A stretch of 64,000 nucleotides of DNA from Acidobacteriota bacterium. Lineage in GTDB: Bacteria > Acidobacteriota > Terriglobia > Bryobacterales > Bryobacteraceae. The notes under the pieces were generated by a model. That model was given only the letters and a program-made list of their open reading frames with translations, did no database searches and was not told the DNA's origin. The position numbers and the translations under genes are program-made. Below, one piece after another: positions 17,017 through 27,621 of the stretch; position 1 is the stretch's first letter, and each line of letters opens with the position of its first letter. The DNA lies in NCBI GenBank assembly GCA_025353165.1, contig JANXRE010000017.1, forward strand, positions 1-64,000. The letters are read 5' to 3'.

Positions 17017-20000
17017 TTAGTGCGACGGCGTGTACGACACGTAGCCGATCGACACCGAATCCGGCGAATCGGAATCGGCGAAGAGAGCCTTCAGCAAGCG
17101 CTTCGGGCTGGTCTTCCGCATGGCATCCCAATCGAGTACGATTTCGAGGCGGCGGTGGTTCTGCATGCCCACGCTGTTAAACGAGCTGGCGGAAAGCGGC
17201 GCGAGCCCCCGGAAGTTCGACTCCGGGCCGGCCGTCACTGCCGGCTGTGAAACCGGCGCGCCCGGGAAATCCATCCGCCGGTGGGGCGTGGTTTTCGGCG
17301 GGCGAACCAGCGCCATGTTGTGGCTGTGCGACGGAACGAGGCCCGGACTCCACCGTCCGCGTGCGCCGCTACGAGTGACTTGCGGCTGGGTCGGGGCCAG
17401 CCCCGCCACTACCGTCAGGATGACGTCGTTGGCGTTGTACGTCACCGTGAAGTGCTCGGTGCCGTTGATGCTCAATCCGTTGACCGTGCCGAACGTCCCG
17501 GTGACGGTCGACCCGTTGAGGATGTCGAAGGTCGATCCGATGGTCGGCACGAACCCACTGACCAGGCTGATGTTGAGAGTGCCGGCCAGCGTCGCCGCCT
17601 GAGTGACGTTGAGTTGGTCGTACTTAGTGCCAACCGTGGTTCCGGCCAGGGAGATATCCAGCGCGCCTCCGGTGTTCTGGGTGTAAGGTTTGCTGACCGT
17701 CAGGATTCCGGTCTTGGTGGCGGAGTCGCCCGGCGTAATCGTCGCCGAATCCACGACTGTGTCACCGATCGTGCCAGCGCCAAACAGCGCTCCCCCGTTC
17801 AGGTTGAGCGTGCCGGGGCTGGCCGCGGTGAGGGTGCCATCCACGGTGGTGGTTCCGCCGGTCTGGGTGAAGTTGAAACCCGTTCCGCCCACGGTGAAGG
17901 TGCTGCCGGTGGAGACTTTGATAATCCCAGCATTGGTGAAACTGCCGCCCGCCGTGGTTAGGCTCCGGTTTCCGGCCAGCGTGAAACTGGCTGCGACCGT
18001 ATTACTCGCGAAACTCGCCAGCGCGTCGGTTGCGGGCTGGTTCACGATTTTCGAGCCCGCGCCGGTTAGCGTGATCTTGGCGGCATTGGTGACGATATTT
18101 GCGTTGTTGAATTGCAGCGTGCCGGAAATAGCGTAAGTGCCGCCCGTCAGCGTTGTGCCCGCGAAGTTGGTGAGATTGCCGTTGACGTTGAAGTTGTCGC
18201 CGCCCCCCACCGTTAGGGTTCCGTGGTTCGTGAAATTGCCCCCGGTCGTGAAGCTCCGGCCGCCGCCGAGCGTGAAGGTTGCGCCGCCCGCATTGGTGGC
18301 AAAGTTCGCGAGGGCGTTCGCCGAGGTGTCGCTGATGATGGTTGACCCCGCGCCCGTCAGCGTAATTTTGGCGGCGTTCGTAACGATGTTCGCGCCGTTG
18401 AACTGTAGAGCTCCTGTGACGTTGTAAGTGCCGCCCGTCAGCGTCGTGCCGGCGAAGTTCGTCAGGTTTCCGTTGACCTTGAAGGTATCGCCCGCTCCGA
18501 TCGCCAGCGCGCCGCTGTTCGTGAAGTTGCCCGCGGTAGTGAAACTGCGCCCCGCGCCCAGCGTGAACGTTCCGGCAGCCGCGTTGGTTGCGAAGTTGGC
18601 GAGGACGTTGTTGTTTGCGGCATCGATGATTTGCGAGCCGGCGCCGGTCAATGTAATATTGGCCGCGTTCGTCACGAGGTTCGTTCCGCTCGCGCCAAAT
18701 TGCAGCGTGCCGCTGACGTTGTACGTGCCTCCAGTCAGAGTTGTGCCCGAGAAGTTCTGGAAAGGAGTGTTGCTGGTGATCTGCAGAGTGTCGCCAGTGC
18801 TGACCGAGAGAGTACCGCCGGTGTTGTTGAAGCCGGCGCTGCTGGTATTGATGATTAGCGGGACGCTCTGATTGGCCAGGATGGTACCGGTGTTGACCAG
18901 CCCCATCCCGCCATTCCCGATGTGACCCGCCCCTTGGATCGTTTCCTGGTTGGTTAGGATGTCCGCCGCCGCCGCGCCGAGGATGTAGTTGTTCGCGTTG
19001 TTGGTTAGCGTCACGGAGCCGCCGCTCAGTGTGACGCTGGCCCCGTTCACGAGCAGCTCGGTAAGGGATCCCGACGAGTTCAGCGCGACGCTGCCCAGGG
19101 TGGGATAGGTCCCATTCTCCAGGTTCAGAATTGCGCCGTCGTCGATCTTCAGCTGCCCGCCGGCGGGGTTGACGATCGTGCCGCCCAGCGTGTTGGTCCC
19201 AGCCAGGGCCTCGATCGTGCCGGTCGCGCTGTTGGTCAACGTGCTGCCGCCGTGGATTACTCCGTTGGTCAACTGGAGGGTGGAGGCTCCCGTCAGCGTA
19301 ACCGCCCCGCCATTGACGGTCGAATTGGTCAGTTGCAGAATGCCGGGATTGGCCAGGATCGTCCCGCCGGCATTGGTGACCGTGTTTCCGAACAGCAACA
19401 GCGTTGCGCCCGCAGTGGCCTCGATGGTTCCGGTGTTGGTTACGCCCCCGCTGACCTGGAACGTCATTCCCGCCGATTGATTGGCGTTCATGGTACCGGT
19501 GTTCACCAGGGTCAGCGGGCCATTTCCGATGTGACCCGCTCCCTGGATCGTCTCCTGGTTGGTCAAGGTGTCCGCCGTCGCCGCGCCGAGGATGTAATTA
19601 TTGAAGTTGTTGGACATCGCCACGGTTCCGCCGCTCAGTGTGACGTTGGCGCCGTTCACGACCAGTTCGCTGAGGCCCACCGCGTTCAGCGTCACGGTGC
19701 CGAGGGTGGGATAGCTCCCATTCTCCAGATTCAGGATCGCACCTTCGTCGATCTTGAGCACGCCGCCGGCCGGGTTGGTGATCGTTCCGCCTAGCGTGTT
19801 GGTCCCAAGCAGGGCCTCGATCGTGCCGGTCGCGCTGTTGGTCAACGTGCTGCCGCCGTGGATGACTCCGTTGGTCAACTGCAGGGTGGAGGCTCCCGTC
19901 AGCGTCACCACCCCGCCATTGATGGTCGAATTGGTCAGTTGCAGAATGCCGGGATTGGCCGAGATCGTGCCGCCTGCATTGGCGATCGTGGTTCCGAACA

Positions 20001-21197
20001 GCAACAGCGTCGCTCCCGCCGTGGCCTCGATCGTTCCCGTGTTGGTAGCGCCCCCGTTGGCGTTGATGGTTCCGGTGTTCACCAGGGTCATCAGGCCGTT
20101 TCCGATGTTACCCGACCCTTGGATGGTCTCCTAGTTGGTGAGGGTGTCCGCCGTCGCCGCGCCGAGGATGTAATTGGTCGCGTTGTTGGTCATCGTCACG
20201 GTGCCGCCGCTCAGGGTGACGTTGGCGCCGGCCACAATCAACTCGACGGTGGATCCGGTCGAGTTCAGCGCGACGCTGCCGTGCCGGTCGCGCTGTTGGT
20301 CAACGTGCTGCCGCCGTGGATGACTCCGTTGGTCAACTGCAGGGTGGAGGCTCCCGTCAGTGTTACCGCCCCGCCATTGACGGTGGTATTGATCATCTCC
20401 ACGGTGCCGGTATTGGCCGAGATCGTCCCTCCGGTGTTGGTGACCGTGGTTCCGTTCAGCGTCAGCAGCGCTCCCGACGTGGCCTCGATGGTCCCCGTGT
20501 TGGTTGCGCCCCCGTTGGCGTTGATCGTCATGCCAGCGGATTGGTTGGCATTAATGGTGCCGGAGTTGATCAGCGTCAATCGGCCATTCCCGATGAGTCC
20601 CGCTCCCTGGATGGTTTCCTGGTTGGTCAAGGTATCGGCCGTTGCCGCGCCCCAGATGAGGTTGTTGGCATTGTTGGACATCGTCAACGTTCCGCCGCTC
20701 AGGGTGACGTTGGCCGAGCCGATCAAAAGCTCCGTAAAGCTGCCCGTGGAATTCAGGGAAAGGCTGCCGGCGTTTGCGATGCTGGCGCCGGCCACCGTCA
20801 GGATAGTGCCGTTGCCGATCTTCAGGCTGTCGTCGGCATTGATGGTCAGGTTGTTGATGGTTGGGCTGATGTCCAGCGTGACCACGGACACCGCCGCATT
20901 GCCGGCATCGATAAAGACATTGAAGGTGTTTCCTCCGCCGTTGTTGGGAACTCCAGCGGACCAGTTGCCCGGGACATTCCATGTGCCGGTGCCGCCGTTC
21001 CAGTTGTCGGTCAACAGAGCCATCGGCCGGAACCGGCTCGGCGGGCGGAAGCCAGCGCTACCGCGCCGGGTGGAGACTTGCCGCAGGACGTTCTGAAATC
21101 CGATGTGGCCAGCCCCCGTGGAAATCGTTTGCGCCCATCCCGCGAGTGCCAGCGTCAATCCCAGCAATAGGCGAACGGAATTCGTCTCTTTGCACAT
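17017..21197 (-). pseudogene. Broken large beta-helix (filamentous adhesin-like) surface protein
   Basis: One gene for a ~1,380-residue secreted repeat protein, now in two pieces. The start is taken at 21197 (MCKETNS), preceded by GGAAGGA, with a signal peptide ending GWAQ. Units of about 200 residues repeat motifs such as VTLSGG, NYILGAA, TNQETIQGAGHIGNG and NTGTIEA, as in passenger beta-helices. Two lesions are visible. A repeat-to-repeat deletion near 20280 removes about 120 bases, not a multiple of three, and gives an early stop. Then TNQET reads TN-stop-ET because CAG became TAG at 20132-20134. Downstream the frame stays open to 17017. The C-terminus has no beta-barrel. Confidence 0.8.
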
Positions 21198-21409
21198 GTG
21201 TCTTCCTTCCCAGCGAGCGCCCGTCTGCACTGAACATTACACGAATCAGGCGCGAGGACCGTCATCGGTTCTAGTAGGAATTTCAAATTTGGACCCCAGA
21301 GTCGGCATATCAGACACCCAAGGGCTGGTTTGCGACAGCACTGAATTGTTAAGATTTGTCAATATCCCATGATGCGATAATCCCAAAGAAATTGGAGGAC
21401 ACTGAGAAT

Positions 21410-21610
21410 ATGGCAAAACTGGCGCTCTTATACGGCATGCGACTGCTTCCCGCCGATGAAATCGGCGCGGTTGGCGACGCGGAGATCACGCTGAACAGCG
21501 GGAAAAAGGCGCACGTCACCATGCACCTGATCGAAGGCGGCGAGCAGGAGATTCGAAATCAGCTCATGCAATCGCTGGACGCGTTCTTCGAGTTCTACCC
21601 GGAGATTTGA
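21410..21610 (+). CDS. Small conserved-looking hypothetical protein (66 aa)
   Basis: The start at ATG 21410 is chosen because GGAGGA lies at 21394-21399 with good spacing; an in-frame TTG upstream has none. The product, MAKLALLYGMRLLPADEIG and onward, is a soluble acidic protein with alternating strands and a helix (NQLMQSLDAFF) and no Cys or signal peptide. I do not recognise the family. It lies in the same direction as the secreted protein and kinase that follow. Confidence 0.65.
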   Translation: MAKLALLYGMRLLPADEIGAVGDAEITLNSGKKAHVTMHLIEGGEQEIRNQLMQSLDAFFEFYPEI

Positions 21611-21649
21611 GCGTCCCGCGCCGCGCCCGCATCTGGTATCCTCGCTCCC

Positions 21650-22042
21650 ATGAGATCGATTCTTGCGCTGGCGTTCCTGTTCTCGACGTTGTGCCTGGCG
21701 GGCGATGACATCGCCGCCGGAACGTATTCCGGAAAGTGGGAAGGGAACTCCGGGGCGAGCGGCGATTTTCGCATCACGGTGACTGGCGCCGCTGGGGCGT
21801 TCAAAGCCGAAGTGATGTTCACCGCCGGTGGCGAAGAGGTCAAGCCAAAAGTAACCTCGTTGGACATTACCGGGTCGAAGATCAAGCTCGTCTACGCCTA
21901 CGAAATACAGGGCAATCAGCTCGAGTCCTCCGTCGAGGGCGAGCGCAAGGGCAACGCGCTCGAAGGAAAATATAAGGCGCGGCTGCTGCCCGATGCTGGC
22001 GTGATCGACGAAGGCGCCTGGCACGCCACCGTGGCGCAATAA
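21650..22042 (+). CDS. Small secreted hypothetical protein (130 aa)
   Basis: Signal peptide RSILALAFLFSTLCLAG followed by a ~110-residue beta-rich domain with alternating strands (GTYSGKWEG, GDFRITVTG, NALEGKYKARL), resembling small lipocalin-like periplasmic proteins seen in Acidobacteria. No catalytic motif is visible. It ends 12 bp before the histidine kinase gene, so it could be the first gene of that signalling operon and may be its sensory accessory, which is inference. Confidence 0.7.
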   Translation: MRSILALAFLFSTLCLAGDDIAAGTYSGKWEGNSGASGDFRITVTGAAGAFKAEVMFTAGGEEVKPKVTSLDITGSKIKLVYAYEIQGNQLESSVEGERKGNALEGKYKARLLPDAGVIDEGAWHATVAQ

Positions 22043-22054
22043 GCCCGCCCGACC

Positions 22055-23386
22055 ATGCGCAAGCTGCTCGCCTCGCCGACCGCCCGCTTGATGGCCGGCC
22101 TGATGGTTACCCTTGCCGCGGTTGGCGTTTCCTCGTATTACACGATCGCCCAAATTGCTGGGCTCCGCGACCTGCAGACCCGCCTGGTGGATCGCAATCG
22201 CCGCGACTCGCTCCAGTTGCTGCGCATTCAAAACAATCTGAACGCTCTCGGTCTGGCCACGCGCGACATGATTGAGGGTAACGAGCCTTATCCGCTGGGC
22301 GCCTGGAAGGGGCAGTTCGACCGCGTGCGCGCCGACCTGGAAGACGCGCTCCGCCGGGAAGCAGAACTCGCGCCGGATCTGCGCAACGGCGATCAGCAGC
22401 AGTACTTCTCGACGGAGTTCGCGCAGATGTGGATCACCGTTGATCGCATGTTCGAACTGGCGCGCACGGGCGGCGAGCGGGCCGCGCGAGACCTGATTGT
22501 AAACTCGCTGCAAGCCCAGCAGGCCGCGGTCTCCAACACCACCGCCCGCCTCCTGGTGCAAAACAACGAGGCGCAGGAGGCCGCCACCGCGCGCATTCAG
22601 GCGATCTACGACCAGGTGGAACGCAACATCTACCTGTTTCTGATCGCGGTGCTGGTATTAATCGCGGCCACCGGAACGTACCTGGCGTACTCCAACCGGC
22701 AGGTCTTCGCCCGGCTGGAACATCTGAGCGATCAGCGCTCGGCGCTATCGCGAAAACTGATCCGGGTCCAGGAAGAGGTGCTCTGGTCGATTTCACGCGA
22801 GTTGCACGACGAGTTCGGCCAGATCCTCACCGCGCTCGGCGCGATGCTGCGAAGAGTGGAGAAGGATATTCCGGAGAGGGCCAAGCAGGATCTGGACGAG
22901 ATCCGCGACATCGTACAAACGACGCTCGACAAGACCAGAAGTCTTTCCCAGGCCCTGCACCCCGCCATCCTGGACACCGGAGGCCTGGAGCAGGCGATAG
23001 ACTGGTATGTCCCGGTGTTCCAAAAGCAAACTGGGATCACCGTACACTTGGAACGCTCCGGGAGGAGCCCGGGCGTAGCCGACCAGGTCGCCATTCACGT
23101 CTATCGCGTAGTGCAGGAAGGTCTGAACAACATCGCCAAGCACGCCCAATCGCCCGAGGCCTGGGTCCGTTTGGAATTTCAGCCGGACCGGCTGATCCTG
23201 GAGATCCGCGACCGTGGAGTGGGGCTGCCGGCCGCCGGCGGTCCGGCGAAGCACGGCATCGGGCTGGTGGCCATGCGCGAGAGAGCCGAGTTGCTCGGCG
23301 GGAGTTTGCGAATCAGCCGGCCGGTCGAAGGCGGCACGATGGTGCGGCTCGAAGCGCCGCTGGGAGAGCGAGCTACAAATGAGTGA
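22055..23386 (+). CDS. NarL-system sensor histidine kinase (HisKA_3)
   Basis: A 443-residue membrane kinase. A helix at ~11-30 and another at ~192-213 enclose a four-helix periplasmic sensor domain. A cytoplasmic coiled coil follows, then HisKA_3 with SRELHDEFGQILTALG (phospho-His) and a HATPase domain (VVQEGLNNIAKHAQS, DRGVGLP, HGIGLVAMRERAELLGG). Its 3' end overlaps the response regulator by 8 bases, so the two are translationally coupled. Confidence 0.9.
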   Translation: MRKLLASPTARLMAGLMVTLAAVGVSSYYTIAQIAGLRDLQTRLVDRNRRDSLQLLRIQNNLNALGLATRDMIEGNEPYPLGAWKGQFDRVRADLEDALRREAELAPDLRNGDQQQYFSTEFAQMWITVDRMFELARTGGERAARDLIVNSLQAQQAAVSNTTARLLVQNNEAQEAATARIQAIYDQVERNIYLFLIAVLVLIAATGTYLAYSNRQVFARLEHLSDQRSALSRKLIRVQEEVLWSISRELHDEFGQILTALGAMLRRVEKDIPERAKQDLDEIRDIVQTTLDKTRSLSQALHPAILDTGGLEQAIDWYVPVFQKQTGITVHLERSGRSPGVADQVAIHVYRVVQEGLNNIAKHAQSPEAWVRLEFQPDRLILEIRDRGVGLPAAGGPAKHGIGLVAMRERAELLGGSLRISRPVEGGTMVRLEAPLGERATNE

Positions 23387-24008
23387 CATAACCGTATTGC
23401 TGGTGGACGATCACAACCTGGTGCGCAAGGGTTTCCGCCGCCTTCTGGAAGACGAACCGGGAATACAGGTGGTCGGCGAGGCCAACGACGGTTCCGACGC
23501 CGTGCGGATTGCGCAGGAACTGAAGCCGCAGGTGATTGTAATGGATATGTCGATGCCCGGACTGAATGGCATTCAGGCCTGCGTTGAGATCCTGAAGGTC
23601 CTGCCGAAGACCGCCATCCTGATGCTGAGCATGTATTCGGAGGAAGCGCAGGTGCGCAACGCGCTCAAGGCCGGCGCCCGGGGGTATGTGCTCAAGAACG
23701 CCGTGGACGTGGACTTGGCGGCGGCTATCCGCGACGTCGCGGCCGGCAAGAAGGTGGTTGGGCCAGGACTGATCAGCGAGTTCAACATTGAAGGGGAAGA
23801 GAAGGCGGAAAAATTGACGCCCCGCGAAAATCAGATTCTGCAATTGATCGCGGAAGGAAAATCCAACAAGGAGATTGCCGCTTTTCTCGATCTGAGCCCG
23901 AACACGGTGGCCGTTCACCGCGCGAACCTGATGGAAGCCCTCGGGATTCACCGCACCGCCGAGCTGGTGCTTTACGCAGTTCGCAAGGGGTTGGTTCATC
24001 TGCCGTGA
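23379..24008 (+). CDS. NarL/FixJ-family response regulator
   Basis: A 209-residue regulator starting at ATG 23379 inside the kinase gene; the open frame continues upstream only because it overlaps that gene. The receiver has VDDHN, phospho-Asp in VIVMDMSMPGLNG and Lys in VLKNAV. The C-terminal LuxR-type helix-turn-helix reads LTPRENQILQLIAEGKSNKE then SPNTVAVHRANLMEALG. The stop codon overlaps the next gene's GTG start as GTGA, tying it to the CRTAC1 protein. Confidence 0.9.
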   Translation: MSDITVLLVDDHNLVRKGFRRLLEDEPGIQVVGEANDGSDAVRIAQELKPQVIVMDMSMPGLNGIQACVEILKVLPKTAILMLSMYSEEAQVRNALKAGARGYVLKNAVDVDLAAAIRDVAAGKKVVGPGLISEFNIEGEEKAEKLTPRENQILQLIAEGKSNKEIAAFLDLSPNTVAVHRANLMEALGIHRTAELVLYAVRKGLVHLP

Positions 24009-25672
24009 CGCGCAGGGATTTCCTGGCTGGCATCCCGCCGAGCCTGTTCGATGCCGGCAAGCCCGCGCAGGATCCAGGGTTCCGGCTGGTCGACGTGACC
24101 GCGGCCGCGGGCATCCATTTCACGCACAACAGTGGAGCGTTCGGGGGGAAGTACCTGCCCGAGACGATGGGCTCGGGGTGCGCCTTCCTCGACTACGATA
24201 ACGACGGCTGGCAGGATATCTTGCTGGTCAACGGCACGAACTGGCCTGGCCATCCCGGCAAGGGCCTGTCCACCCTGAAGCTGTACCGGAACAACCGGAA
24301 CGGCACCTTCACGGACGTGACGAAGAAGGCCGGTCTCGACATTCCGATGTACGGCATGGGCGTGGCCGCGGCCGACTTCAACAACGATGGCTTCGTCGAT
24401 ATTTTTGTGAGCTGCGTCGGTCCGGGCCGCCTCTTCCAGAACACCGGGAAGGGAACCTTCGTGGACGTCACCGAGAAATCGGGCCTGGGTGGACACAGCG
24501 GGTTCAGCACCTCGGCGCTTTGGTTCGATTTCGATCGCGACGGTCACCTCGACCTGCTGGTGTGCAACTACGTAAGGTGGGCGCCGGGCCAGGACGTGTT
24601 CTGCAGCATGGACGGCAGGCGGAAATCGTACTGCACGCCGGAAGCGTACCGCGGGGCCACCTGCTGGCTCTTTCACAACCGAGGCGACGGTACGTTTGAA
24701 GATGTGACCGCGAAGAGCGGCATCTTCGACGCCAGTTCGAAATCGCTCGGCGTCACGCTGATCGACTACGACCACGACGGATGGCCGGACGTCTTCATCG
24801 CCAACGACACGCAGCCCAACAAGTTGTACCGCAACAACCGCGACGGCACTTTTCAGGACGTCGCGATCAAGGCTGGCGTCGCGTTCAGCGAGGATGGCAA
24901 GGCCCGTGCGGGGATGGGCGTCGATTCCGGCGACTTCGAGAACTCAGGCAACCTGGGCCTCGTCGTCACCAACTTCGACAACGAGATGATCGCACTTTAC
25001 CGGGCCGTGCAGGGCGGGCAGTTCATCGACATCGCGCCGCGCACCGAGATCGGACGGGCGTCGCGGAAGACCCTCGGCTTCGGCTGCTTCTTCTTCGACG
25101 TCAATCTCGATACCCGCCTGGACCTGCTGGTTGTGAACGGCCACATCGACGATACGGTCCGCAACGTCCGGCATGAAACCGGCTACGATCAGTCGCCGCA
25201 GTTGTTTCTGAACGAGGGCCCCGGCAAGTTTCGCGACGTTGCCCGCCAAATCGGCGCGGAGTTCGCTTCCCCGAAAGTTGGCCGCGGCGCAGCCTACGGC
25301 GACTTCGATAACGACGGCGACCTGGATATTCTCCTGACCACCAACCACGGCCCCGCCCGTCTCTATCGCAACGATCTGACGAACGGCCATCGCAGCGTTC
25401 GGATTCGCCTGGTGGGCACGAAATCCAATCGCGACGGCATCGGCACGGTGATAAAGGCGTCCATTGGATCGCAAATCAGCACCGCGATGGTTCGGAGCGG
25501 CTCCAGCTATCTCTCCCAATCGGAGCTGCCCGTTACGTTCGGCCTGGGGCCTCACGAACACGCGGAACAGGTAATTCTGTACTGGCCCAGCGGCCGCGTG
25601 GATAACTTCAAGAACGTCCGCCCCGGCCGGTGGGTGTGCACCGAGGGGCAGGGAATCAAGCGTGATCATTAA
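24005..25672 (+). CDS. CRTAC1-family secreted protein (FG-GAP/VCBS plus ASPIC/UnbV)
   Basis: A 555-residue exported protein from a GTG start overlapping the regulator stop. It opens with TRRDFLAGIPPSLF, a twin-arginine-like leader. Many calcium-binding FG-GAP repeats follow, with D-x-D-x-DG loops (DYDNDGWQD, DFNNDGFVDIF, DFDRDGHLDLL, DFDNDGDLDIL), forming a beta-propeller. The last ~75 residues are an ASPIC/UnbV domain (VRSGSSYLSQSE, PVTFGLG, WPSGRVD). Such proteins are common in Acidobacteria; their job is unknown. Coupling to a two-component system is unusual. Confidence 0.88.
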   Translation: MTRRDFLAGIPPSLFDAGKPAQDPGFRLVDVTAAAGIHFTHNSGAFGGKYLPETMGSGCAFLDYDNDGWQDILLVNGTNWPGHPGKGLSTLKLYRNNRNGTFTDVTKKAGLDIPMYGMGVAAADFNNDGFVDIFVSCVGPGRLFQNTGKGTFVDVTEKSGLGGHSGFSTSALWFDFDRDGHLDLLVCNYVRWAPGQDVFCSMDGRRKSYCTPEAYRGATCWLFHNRGDGTFEDVTAKSGIFDASSKSLGVTLIDYDHDGWPDVFIANDTQPNKLYRNNRDGTFQDVAIKAGVAFSEDGKARAGMGVDSGDFENSGNLGLVVTNFDNEMIALYRAVQGGQFIDIAPRTEIGRASRKTLGFGCFFFDVNLDTRLDLLVVNGHIDDTVRNVRHETGYDQSPQLFLNEGPGKFRDVARQIGAEFASPKVGRGAAYGDFDNDGDLDILLTTNHGPARLYRNDLTNGHRSVRIRLVGTKSNRDGIGTVIKASIGSQISTAMVRSGSSYLSQSELPVTFGLGPHEHAEQVILYWPSGRVDNFKNVRPGRWVCTEGQGIKRDH

Positions 25673-25708
25673 CATTATCTGCGTGCATCTGTGTACTAAG
25701 GCCGGTTG

Positions 25709-27397
25709 ATGGAGTCTCCCACCTGGACATTCGCGCTGCTCGAGAAGGCGACGGCTGGCGACGGCCAGGCGCTTTCGTAGGCGTTCGAGAAGTATCGCCG
25801 CCGCTTGGCCGCGCTCATATATTTCAAACTCAGCCCGCGCGCGAGAGAGTTCTCCGAAGTGGAGGACCTCGTTCAGGAAACGCTTCTCCGGGCGTTTTGA
25901 GATATCGCCGGATTCGCGTACCAATCCCCAGGCAGCTTCCTGAGATGGCTCTCCTCCATCGCCGACCACGTGATCGTCGACCGGTTGCGATATCAAAACC
26001 GCGACTGCCGCGCGGGCGAGGGAATCCGGTTTTATTCGGAGAGCAACCCGCTCGGCCCGGAACCGGCCGACAGCAAAACGCCGAGCCGCATCTTCGTGCA
26101 ACAAGAGGCCATGGACCGCCTGCTCGCCCGACTGAACCGATCTCGGGGAGCGCGAACGCCTCTCCTTGATTGGCGAAGTCGCCGGCACCCCCCGAGTATC
26201 TGTCGCCGGAACCGGCGGCCGGCGTTCAGAAGCTCGACGCCCGCAGCGACATCTTTTCTCTCGGAGCCGTGCTCTACGAGTTGTTGATCGGAGAGCCGCC
26301 ATTTCGCGGCGACACGCTTTCCGATCTGCTGCGCCGCATAAAAGAGGACGACCCTTTACTCCCGCGCCGCCGCGCTCCCGGAATTCCCGGTGGCCTGGAA
26401 AATATCTGCCTGAAGGCCCTGGAGAAAGATCCCGCGCGGCGTTACTCATCTGCCGCGGACATGGCCGACGACCTGCGCCGCTTCCTCGCGAATGAGGCGG
26501 TGCTGGCCGAACCCGCGGCATATGCGCGGTTGATCGCCGATCAGGTCGCGAGACATTTGCGCGAGGTGGAAGCCTGGCGGTGCGACCACATAGTTTCCGA
26601 CGCCGAGTACGACGGCATCCGCAAGCGTTATGAACGGCTGCTGGAGCGCTAAGATGCCTGGATCATGGAGGCGCGCCGCCTCACCATGCCGCAGGTGACC
26701 CTCTATCTGGGCGCATGGATTCTGGCTGTGGGCGCCGCCTTTCTCGCGTTCTTTCGCTATCCCGCGATCGGTGGAGCGCCCCGCCGTCCTGATTGCGTGG
26801 GCCGCGGCCGCGCCGATGGGATGGATCGGCATCCGAGGTTGGCGGCGTCAATATTGTCGGGTCGCCATCGCCTACATGCTGGCTCTCTGCCTGGTGGCGC
26901 CGGTCGCCGTGCTGGTGACCGTCGAAGAGGCAGGCCTGTTTACTGCAATCACGTGGAGCCAGCCGAGCTTGGAACTCTCCCATCGCCTGCAACTCGCGAA
27001 AGAAGCGACCAACGCGCAACTGTGGTGGTCGATCCTGACCGGACTGCCGGTCTGCTGGTGGCTGCGACGGTTCACCCGTGCACCCGTCTTCTCGCTAATG
27101 CTGGCCGTGATGGCGGCCATGCTGCTGGGTATGAGTGCGGAGACACCCCGGGAGGCGCGTGTGTTCGAGAGACTCCTGCCTGCGGTTGCCTGCGTTTTTG
27201 TTTTCTTGAGCATCCCGCGCCAGATGAAGAACTTCTTTGCCATCGGAGTCTTCCGTTTGCAGCGCGGTGTTTTTCACGAACGCGCCTTCTGGCCGGCTTT
27301 CCTGCTGGTATCCGGCCTCACCCTGATGGTGGCGGCCGCCAACTATGCCCCGCTAAAGGTAAAACTCGCAGACACTTTTAGAATCTGTCGCTTCTAG
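25709..27397 (+). pseudogene. Chimeric remnant: ECF sigma factor fused to Ser/Thr kinase C-terminal half
   Basis: Starting at ATG 25709, the sequence reads a sigma-70 region 2 (EDLVQETLLRAF, SFLRWLSSIADHVIVDRL) interrupted by TAG after 23 codons and by TGA after LLRAF. Near 26150 it changes into a protein kinase from the activation segment on (EYLSPEPAAG, DIFSLGAVLYELL, PARRYSSAADMADDL). The ATP-binding lobe and catalytic loop are missing. A TAA at 26650 and a frameshift near 26770 break the C-terminal membrane part (QVTLYLGAWILAVGAAFLAF), which continues in another frame to 27397. Probably two neighbouring genes joined by deletion, then decayed. Confidence 0.8.
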
Positions 27398-27621
27398 TGA
27401 AGGTAACGTGCCGCCTTGCCCATGCGGAATCCCAGATCGGCCTTGTAGGACTGCGCCGAGCATGAGTCCAATACATGGACTATAACTCTAAGGATCTTGC
27501 CAGACAAGTCTGAATGGAAAAAAATAGAAGTAACTTAGACAAGTTGACGTATACTTGAAACCGGCGAAGCGGGGCTGCTTACCGCGGGCCGAAATCCCAA
27601 CTTGTTTAGGAGCTCTCGACG

